From NCBI GenBank assembly GCA_018376855.1, contig JAHAAN010000018.1:1-19933 (forward strand): DNA of 19,933 nucleotides, given 5' to 3'. The notes beneath the pieces were generated by a model. That model was not told the origin of the DNA. It did not search any database and saw only the letters and a program-made list of their open reading frames with translations. Of the stretch, positions 15,359 through 19,933 are shown one piece after another; position 1 is the first letter of the stretch; every line of letters starts with the position of its first letter. The position numbers and the translations under genes were made by a program. The DNA comes from Clostridiales bacterium. GTDB lineage: Bacteria; Bacillota; Clostridia; Christensenellales; QALW01.

Positions 15359-15385
15359 ACCGTTACACAACGGTTATGTAACGGT
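15359..15385. promoter_or_regulatory. Three ACCGTT/AACGGT half-sites between divergent genes
   Basis: ACCGTT (15359-15364) and AACGGT (15369-15374) form an inverted pair with a 4-bp spacer. A third AACGGT (15380-15385) is a direct repeat 5 bp further. The outer pair extends to CCGTTAC...GTAACGG. The site lies 33-59 bp before the start of the HTH gene and upstream of the hydrolase promoter, a natural position for an operator. Confidence 0.5.
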
Positions 15386-15417
15386 AGGCATATATTTTTT
15401 TAATCCGGTTTGATAAA

Positions 15418-16098
15418 ATGATTAAAAATAATAAAAGACAGGAAACCGAGATGTTAAAAGATATCCCTTATGATGTACTGAAAAATGAAAAACGAGCTTA
15501 TGAAATAATGCTGCTTTATGACCGCTCCGGCAGTTCATTCATCGATATTGCAAAAAAGTTTAACCTGTCGCCGGCAAGAGCGCGCCAAATCTATCACTGG
15601 CTGAAAATCAAGCAAATCCGCCTTTGCATCAATCATATTTCCATCACGCTTGGGCACGATAACCTTTCACAAGTCAACAAAGTCTACGAACAAGCTTACG
15701 AATGCTATCAAAGCCGCCAATATGCATGCGCGTATCTGGAAAAAAAGTATAAAAGCATTTTAACCCAATACAGATGCGGCGAACCGGGAATGCCGCAGCG
15801 CTTTATCAAATCCATGCCGCCGCTAAAACGCCAATTAACTAAGGCGGAGATTGAACGCATGATCGAAACGCGGGAGGCAGAAAACGCCTCATTTGCAGAA
15901 ATAGCAAAGAAAATGCGCATTACGCGGGAAAAGGCAAAGCATATATACGATTCACACTATCACAAACAGGCCGTAGCCCTTGTAAAGGCCTTAACAGCGC
16001 AGACAGAAAGCCCACAGGAACGAATGGACATATGGGATTACTACTTCCGAAATAATTTCACACCTAAAAGGCGTTATGAAATGCTGATAAAAAAATGA
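15418..16098 (+). CDS. Protein with two sigma-region-4-like HTH motifs
   Basis: A 226-aa (or 215-aa from ATG 15451) likely DNA-binding protein with an internal duplication. One HTH is at ~38-62 (SSFIDIAKKFNLSPARARQIY) and a second at ~153-176 (ASFAEIAKKMRITREKAKHIY). Both share SF.[DE]IAKK..[IL][ST]....A+.IY and look like sigma-70 region 4 helices without the rest of a sigma factor. Neither start has an ideal ribosome site: 15418 has none clear, and 15451 has AGG ~10 nt away. It is divergent from the hydrolase, with repeated half-sites between them. No named family is claimed; a regulator, possibly self-regulating, is inferred. Confidence 0.7.
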   Translation: MIKNNKRQETEMLKDIPYDVLKNEKRAYEIMLLYDRSGSSFIDIAKKFNLSPARARQIYHWLKIKQIRLCINHISITLGHDNLSQVNKVYEQAYECYQSRQYACAYLEKKYKSILTQYRCGEPGMPQRFIKSMPPLKRQLTKAEIERMIETREAENASFAEIAKKMRITREKAKHIYDSHYHKQAVALVKALTAQTESPQERMDIWDYYFRNNFTPKRRYEMLIKK

Positions 16099-16265
16099 TT
16101 TATATTCCGTTTAAAATTACACGAGTGAAAAGCTCGAAAAATACCATAGCTTTTGCAGCCGGAAGGGCGGCGGAAGGAGAGCGAGCCGCCGCACAAGGAG
16201 GCGGTTCGGTCGCGGAAGTCGCCCTGTTGCAGTTGAATAAAAACGTATCTTTCTGTTTTGAATGA
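16095..16265 (+). CDS. Possible 56-aa ORF, ATGA-coupled to the HTH gene
   Basis: The ATG overlaps the TGA of the preceding gene (ATGA), and 57 codons stay open. The start reads MIYIPFKITRVKSSKNT, the middle is Ala/Gly-rich (AAGRAAEGERAAAQGGGS), and the end reads VAEVALLQLNKNV then SFCFE. The middle is GC-rich in otherwise AT-rich DNA and holds a CGGCGG/CCGCCG inverted repeat. It could be a translated small protein, or a repeat or RNA element that happens to be open. No ribosome-binding site is visible. Confidence 0.25.
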   Translation: MIYIPFKITRVKSSKNTIAFAAGRAAEGERAAAQGGGSVAEVALLQLNKNVSFCFE

Positions 16266-16504
16266 TCTTAGAAATTTATTTTATGAAAAGTTTTATATCC
16301 ACCGCACCAAACAGGCGCTTCAAAGGGTTACAAGGGTTCGTTAAGGGGGAAATCGCAATCCCCATCGCGCCCTTGACAGGAAAAGAAACGTTTTTAAAAA
16401 AAGATACAAAAGAAACGAAAAATAACTGCACAAGCTATATTCTATGCCTTGTAAAGCAATCTTTTCACCGGAAACGACAATCTGAAAGAAGATTGAAGAT
16501 GAAG
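16266..16504. other. Intergenic stretch without a recognised gene
   Basis: I see no supported gene here. It holds short inverted repeats (GGGG-N11-CCCC near 16346-16364; CAATCT/AGATTG near 16477-16494) and no clear intrinsic terminator for the plus-strand gene before it. Confidence 0.5.
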
Positions 16505-16543
16505 AAAAAGAAACGACAACCTTCTGCCGAAAATTGTCGTTTC
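16505..16543 (-). terminator. Terminator of tRNA-Ser
   Basis: A 10-bp perfect stem GAAACGACAA/TTGTCGTTTC (16510-16519 with 16534-16543) is followed on the minus strand by TTTTT (16505-16509). It lies ~6 nt past the encoded CCA. Confidence 0.85.
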
Positions 16544-16548
16544 TTATT

Positions 16549-16640
16549 TGGCGGAGAGAAAGGGATTCGAACCCTTGGTAGGGTATTAGCCTACACACGA
16601 TTTCCAGTCGTGCGCCTTAGACCAGCTCAGCCATCTCTCC
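16549..16640 (-). tRNA. tRNA-Ser (anticodon GGA)
   Basis: Minus strand: acceptor GGAGAGA pairs with TCTCTCC; the D-arm begins TGGCTGAGCTGG; anticodon stem CACGA/TCGTG has loop CTGGAAA, giving anticodon GGA (serine UCC/UCU); a long variable arm TAGGCTAATACCCTA as expected for serine; T-arm AAGGGTTCGAATCCCTT. The discriminator is G (16552) and the CCA end is encoded (16549-16551). It has its own promoter and terminator. Confidence 0.98.
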
Positions 16641-16662
16641 ATGCATTTTTAGTTGCCAGTGT

Positions 16663-16691
16663 ATTATATAACATATTACTAAAAAATGCAA
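16663..16691 (-). promoter_or_regulatory. Promoter of tRNA-Ser
   Basis: Minus strand TTGCAT (16686-16691), 17 bp, TATAAT (16663-16668). The tRNA 5' end at 16640 is ~16 nt after the predicted start, leaving a short leader for RNase P to remove. Confidence 0.8.
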
Positions 16692-16816
16692 TGACTTTTT
16701 ATAAAAATATCGCAGAGAATATGCACAGGGGTTCTTGCGCTTTACAATCTTATATTATGCATTTTTTCATTGATTAAACAAAGCATCAAATTTCCAAATA
16801 TTTTTGCCGAAAAAGA

Positions 16817-16846
16817 TTGAAGTCTTTGGGTTCTTTATGTTACAAT
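16817..16846 (+). promoter_or_regulatory. Promoter of the phosphopantetheinyl transferase gene
   Basis: TTGAAG (16817-16822), 18 bp, TACAAT (16841-16846) with an extended -10 TGT. It lies 25 bp before the ATG at 16872. Confidence 0.6.
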
Positions 16847-16871
16847 ATTTTATGTAAAAAGGAGTCCGTTT

Positions 16872-17546
16872 ATGAAAGAAATCTGGGTTTATGAACCGCA
16901 TAATGCTTCGGAAAAGCTGGTTGCCTTGGCTTCAGCCCGTGTTTCAGCACAAAGGCGCGCTTATGCCGCGCAGCTGAAGCGGCCGGAGGACAAGCTTCCT
17001 CTGCTGTTGGGAGAAGCGTTCGTGCGCGCAGCCGCACAGCGCAGCGGCCTGTGCGAGGCTTTTGCCCAATGGAACCGGCAGCCCGGCGGCAAGCCCTTTC
17101 TTTCCGATCGCCCCGGCTTTCATTTTAACATTTCTCACACAGCAGGCGCTGTTTTAGCTGCCTTTCACACTGCCCCCGTAGGGGCTGACACTGAGTATAT
17201 CGGACACGGACACCCTGCGCTTGCACGGCGCTTTTTTGCACCGGGCGAAATAAACTTTATCCGAAACGGCCCGGCTGAAGATGCTGCGCGGCGTTTTTGC
17301 CGCATCTGGACGCAAAAGGAAGCCTATGTAAAGTTCAGCGGCCAAGGCATCACCGGTGCAATGGCGAATTTTGATGTTACAAGCGACTGCGGCGTGCACT
17401 TTTTCTGCTTTGAAACCAACGTGCATTGCTTCTGCGTATGCGCCCGTGAAGCATTTGCCAAATCGGATATCCTGCACCTAAACACAAACGCCGTGTTTAA
17501 GCTTCTTGCGGCGCTGCCCGAAATTCCCGACATAGACGACCAATAA
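16872..17546 (+). CDS. 4'-phosphopantetheinyl transferase (Sfp type)
   Basis: Moves the 4'-phosphopantetheine arm of CoA onto a serine of a carrier protein. At 224 aa it is the length of the Sfp/Gsp group, about twice that of AcpS. Motifs: GKPFLSDRPGFHFNISHT (73-90), the metal site GADTE (104-108; usually GVDxE) and FCRIWTQKEAYVKFSGQGI (142-160) with the W-x-x-K-E-A core and Glu150. AAAAAGGAG precedes the ATG by ~7 nt. No carrier protein, NRPS or PKS is in view, so it may serve fatty-acid ACP or a distant cluster. A pantoate-reductase-like gene follows 46 bp later, also connected to CoA supply. Confidence 0.92.
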   Translation: MKEIWVYEPHNASEKLVALASARVSAQRRAYAAQLKRPEDKLPLLLGEAFVRAAAQRSGLCEAFAQWNRQPGGKPFLSDRPGFHFNISHTAGAVLAAFHTAPVGADTEYIGHGHPALARRFFAPGEINFIRNGPAEDAARRFCRIWTQKEAYVKFSGQGITGAMANFDVTSDCGVHFFCFETNVHCFCVCAREAFAKSDILHLNTNAVFKLLAALPEIPDIDDQ

Positions 17547-17561
17547 TATCTGTGCTATAAT
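17533..17561 (+). promoter_or_regulatory. Promoter of the PanE-type gene
   Basis: TAGACG (17533-17538), 17 bp, TATAAT (17556-17561) with an extended -10 TGC. It overlaps the end of the upstream gene, so the reductase and following genes can be transcribed separately. Confidence 0.6.
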
Positions 17562-17592
17562 AAACCAAACAAACGAAAGGATGGATAAAAAA

Positions 17593-18612
17593 ATGCGCAT
17601 TGCCATATACGGAGCCGGCTCTTTGGGCACAGTGCTCGGAGCTTATTTAACAAAAGCAGATCCTGAAACGGAGTTGATCAACCGAAATCGCGCGCACATA
17701 GAAGCGCTGCGGCGCAACGGCGCGCAAGTTACCGGAAGCGTTGAAATGAAAGTGCCCGTCAAAGCGCTTCTGCCCGAAGAAATGAGCGGCGTTTATGACC
17801 TGATCTTTTTAATGACCAAACAGCTGAACAATCGCGAGACCGCAGAATTTTTAAAACCGTTTTTGGGGGAAAACGGCGTTTTATGCACCCTGCAAAACGG
17901 CATTCCGGAACCGCTGCTTGCAGAGGTATTGGGCAATGACCGGGTGCTTGGCGCAACCGTCGCTTGGGGCGCAACTATGACAGCTCCCGGAACCGTTGCT
18001 TTAACGTCCGAAGCGGACAGCATGACTTTCGGCATGGGCAGAAACAATGCCGCCGGTGAAGAGCGCACAGCGCTTGTGCGCACTGTGCTGGAACACATGT
18101 GCCCCGTGGAATACGAACCGGACTTTGAAGGCGCCCGATGGTCAAAGCTGCTCATCAACGCTGCCTTCAGCGGGCTGGGAACCGTGATCGGCGGCACGTT
18201 CGGCGACGTTGCCGCAGATAAAAAAACCCGCCGCGTAGCGCAGTATGTCATCAAAGAATGCATCGACGTAGGTCATGCCGCCGGCGTCTCCTTCGCGCCT
18301 GTGCAGGGAAAAGACATCGTAAAGCTGCTTTATTTTAAGGGGACGTTCAAACGTGCCGTGTCCTTTGCAATCATTCCGCTGGCCATCAAAAAGCACCGTT
18401 TGTTAAAACCCAGCATGCTTCAGGATCTTGAAAAGGGCAAGCCCTGCGAAATCGACGCAATCAACGGCGTGGTTTGCCATTTTGCCCAAAAAACCGGCGT
18501 TCCCGCGCCGTTTAACGCGAAAATTGTGGAAATCATTCACCGCATCGAAGAAAACAAAGCTGCCTGCGGTTATGAAAACATTGCCGAATTTGACGCGCTT
18601 CTCAAGCCCTGA
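17593..18612 (+). CDS. 2-dehydropantoate 2-reductase (PanE/ApbA family)
   Basis: NADPH-dependent reduction of ketopantoate to pantoate in the pantothenate/CoA pathway. 339 aa from ATG 17593. An ATG at 17581 abuts its GAAAGG and is less likely to be used, adding only MDKK. Dinucleotide-binding loop IYGAGSLGTVLGAYL (5-19); TLQNGIPEP as in the family; ARWSKLLINAAFSGLGTV carrying the catalytic-type Lys and Asn; and PSMLQDLEKGKPCEIDAING (substrate-binding) as in PanE. The family also contains paralogues acting on other 2-oxo acids, so pantoate as product is likely but not certain. First gene of a run with the monooxygenase and acetyltransferase genes at 25- and 14-bp gaps. Confidence 0.88.
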   Translation: MRIAIYGAGSLGTVLGAYLTKADPETELINRNRAHIEALRRNGAQVTGSVEMKVPVKALLPEEMSGVYDLIFLMTKQLNNRETAEFLKPFLGENGVLCTLQNGIPEPLLAEVLGNDRVLGATVAWGATMTAPGTVALTSEADSMTFGMGRNNAAGEERTALVRTVLEHMCPVEYEPDFEGARWSKLLINAAFSGLGTVIGGTFGDVAADKKTRRVAQYVIKECIDVGHAAGVSFAPVQGKDIVKLLYFKGTFKRAVSFAIIPLAIKKHRLLKPSMLQDLEKGKPCEIDAINGVVCHFAQKTGVPAPFNAKIVEIIHRIEENKAACGYENIAEFDALLKP

Positions 18613-18637
18613 TCTCAAAAAAGAAAGGATGAAATTC

Positions 18638-18922
18638 ATGATTCTCATTATTGCCAAAAATCACGTTAAAGCCGATAAATTGCAGGATTTTGAAGCGCTT
18701 GCTTCCGAGCTGGTGCTGAAAAGCAGCGCCGAGGCGGGAAATGTCAGCTACGAACTGTTCCGCGCGCTTGAAAATCCGTGCCTGCTGACCTTTGTGGAAA
18801 AGTGGCGCGATGAAGACGCTGTAGAAATCCACATGAATTCTTTGCATTTTAAAGAAATTGCACCGAAGCTCGGCGCATGCTGTGAAGGCGAAATGGAGAT
18901 TACCAAATATACCCGCGCCTGA
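18638..18922 (+). CDS. Antibiotic biosynthesis monooxygenase (ABM/YgiN-like) domain protein
   Basis: A 94-aa single ferredoxin-like alpha+beta domain, the size of YgiN/LsrG-type members, which act as dimers on quinols or similar small molecules. Seen: MILIIAKNHVKADKLQDFE, SSAEAGNVSYELFRALENP, FVEKWRDEDAVEIHMNSLHF. These match the family pattern E.GN..YE.....P....E.W.D..A...H..S.HF. ATG 18638 is chosen for AAAGGA 8 nt upstream; an ATG at 18629 overlaps that site. It sits in an apparent operon between the PanE-type and acetyltransferase genes. The name of the domain does not imply antibiotic synthesis here, and the substrate is unknown. Confidence 0.85.
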   Translation: MILIIAKNHVKADKLQDFEALASELVLKSSAEAGNVSYELFRALENPCLLTFVEKWRDEDAVEIHMNSLHFKEIAPKLGACCEGEMEITKYTRA

Positions 18923-18936
18923 AAGGATGAAAGCCT

Positions 18937-19530
18937 GTGAAAAGTGCAGAACAAATCAAAATGGAAGCCGGCAAGCTGTACCAACCGGCTGCTGCTGAAA
19001 TCATGCAAGAGCAGCGGGAATGTTTAAAGCTTCTGCGAAAGTTTAATATGTCGGAACCTGAAGAGCATAACGCTTTGCTGAAAAAAATGTTTGCCGAATT
19101 CGGCGAAGGCTGCTATATTGAACCGCCGCTGTTCGCTAACTGGGGCGGCCTGCACGTTCATTTCGGAAAAAATGTTTATGCAAACTTTCACCTTACCTTG
19201 GTGGACGACGGCCATATTTATGTGGGAGACGGCGTAATGTTCGGCCCGAACGTAACGATTGCCACTGCCGGCCATCCTATTGATCCCGCGCTGCGTGCCG
19301 AAGGGCTGCAATATAATGCCGACGTGTATATCGGAAGCAGCGTTTGGATCGGCGCAGGCGCAATCATCCTCCCCGGCATTCATATCGGTGAAAATTCCGT
19401 GATCGGCGCAGGCAGTATTGTTACGCACGATATTCCCGCTAATGTAGTAGCTGTCGGTAATCCGTGCCGTGTTCTGCGAGCAATTTCGCAGAAAGACAAA
19501 GAATTTTATTTTAAGGATCGCAGAATCTAA
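18937..19530 (+). CDS. Maltose/galactoside O-acetyltransferase family (LacA/Maa)
   Basis: Transfers acetyl from acetyl-CoA to a sugar hydroxyl. 197 aa, the usual length. N-terminal helical segment (1-45: MKMEAGKLYQP-like start seen as KMEAGKLYQPAA), then a left-handed beta-helix of hexapeptide repeats (~75-180), with catalytic His113 in ATAGHPIDPALR, NWGGLHVHFG and IGAGAIILPGIHIGENSVIG. GTG is used as start, with AAAGGATG 7 nt upstream. Last gene of the cluster, followed by a terminator. The sugar acceptor cannot be read from sequence. Confidence 0.93.
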   Translation: MKSAEQIKMEAGKLYQPAAAEIMQEQRECLKLLRKFNMSEPEEHNALLKKMFAEFGEGCYIEPPLFANWGGLHVHFGKNVYANFHLTLVDDGHIYVGDGVMFGPNVTIATAGHPIDPALRAEGLQYNADVYIGSSVWIGAGAIILPGIHIGENSVIGAGSIVTHDIPANVVAVGNPCRVLRAISQKDKEFYFKDRRI

Positions 19531-19550
19531 CAAAAAACACAGTAAACAGC

Positions 19551-19592
19551 AAGAGCCGTGAACAGAGAATTTTGTTCACAGCTCTTATTTTT
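19551..19592 (+). terminator. Terminator after the acetyltransferase
   Basis: Arms 19551-19563 and 19574-19586 pair over 13 positions with one C-A mismatch, followed by ATTTTT. It ends the 16.9-19.5 kb cluster. Confidence 0.85.
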
Positions 19593-19933
19593 ACCCATTC
19601 TCGGCTGCAAAACAATATGCGGCAAAATCATATTCGATAACTGTGCCATACTGACAGTCCGATCAAAAGCTCCGCAAATGTACGGAAACAGAATGACCAT
19701 AGCATCTAAACAACAAAACTCCCGCTCACTCCGGAAGCGCAGCCTGCCCGCTTTTCAAAAATTTTTTTGCAGGCTCATTTTCTGATACTGCACACCTAAC
19801 ACCGCATATCAACCGAAGCTTTCATTCCTTTCTGCATTTGACCGATCCATTTCTTTTCAATGATCCCGCGCAAACGCTTGCTGCTCCCTCATTTCCATAA
19901 ACTGAACGGTTGAATGTAATGCTCCTTTTCTCA
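19593..19933. other. No supported gene; possible broken coding remnant at right edge
   Basis: No intact ORF with a ribosome site is seen. A stem AGCCTGC/GCAGGCT (19741-19747 with 19769-19775) has a 21-nt loop. The minus strand from 19933 shows short open pieces in different frames (for example KRLRGIIEKKWIGQMQKGMK), which could be the decayed end of a gene lying beyond the window. Confidence 0.35.

Noticed and set aside
16262..16777. A 171-aa plus-strand ORF containing GIRTLGRV...TRFPVVRLRP
   Set aside because: It is the antisense translation of tRNA-Ser and its terminator, a known type of false gene; no ribosome site.
19558..19785. A 75-aa plus-strand ORF
   Set aside because: It begins inside the terminator of the acetyltransferase, has no ribosome site and no recognisable content.
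1..19933. CRISPR array, insertion sequence or prophage
   Set aside because: No regularly spaced repeats, transposase, integrase or paired terminal repeats were seen.

Overview
The window reads mostly as chromosome from a gut-type Clostridia (Firmicutes). The signs are consensus sigma-A promoters (TTGACA/TATAAT), strong AGGAGG ribosome-binding sites, TTG and GTG starts, and families typical of that group (SH3-linker membrane protein, ROK regulator, zinc-ribbon TIR protein, MATE pump). The first ~1.5 kb is different. It carries a galM-type mutarotase lipoprotein with a Bacteroidota-style promoter (TTGC, 19 bp, TACTTTAG) and its own terminator. The seam falls at about 1465-1585, inside the 3' end of an M23-like gene. 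It is either an assembly chimera or a recent insertion.

Layout: (1) 1-1.5 kb, Bacteroidota-like galM, minus strand. (2) 1.5-5.5 kb, a degenerate M23 lipoprotein (minus) divergent from an SH3-domain membrane protein followed by malic enzyme (plus), then a small membrane protein. (3) 5.5-8.0 kb, a minus-strand sugar operon transcribed pfkB-family kinase, D-lyxose-type isomerase, class II aldolase, from a near-consensus promoter. Divergent from it is a ROK repressor (8.1-9.3 kb), the likely local regulator. The three enzymes suggest isomerise, phosphorylate, cleave for an aldose such as D-lyxose or D-mannose. (4) 9.3-11.5 kb, a 740-aa single-pass membrane protein with a zinc ribbon, TPR-like region and TIR domain predicted inside the cell, and more TPR-like helices plus an RCC1-type propeller predicted outside. 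A decayed extra RCC1 blade lies in frame beyond its stop codon. (5) 11.7-13.3 kb, a MATE exporter behind a consensus promoter and a ~210-nt leader holding a 33-codon leader peptide that overlaps a strong intrinsic terminator, which looks like attenuation control. (6) 13.3-16.3 kb, a Cys-rich unknown protein, an alpha/beta hydrolase, and a divergent double-HTH regulator next to tandem ACCGTT/AACGGT half-sites, followed by an odd GC-rich small ORF. (7) 16.5-16.7 kb, tRNA-Ser(GGA), minus strand, with promoter, encoded CCA and terminator. (8) 16.9-19.5 kb, a plus-strand cluster of Sfp-type phosphopantetheinyl transferase, PanE-type reductase, YgiN-like monooxygenase and a LacA/Maa-type acetyltransferase, closed by a terminator.

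The two best candidates for undescribed biology are the TIR-TM-RCC1 receptor-like protein and the leader-peptide attenuator in front of the MATE gene. No CRISPR array, intact insertion sequence or rRNA was seen.
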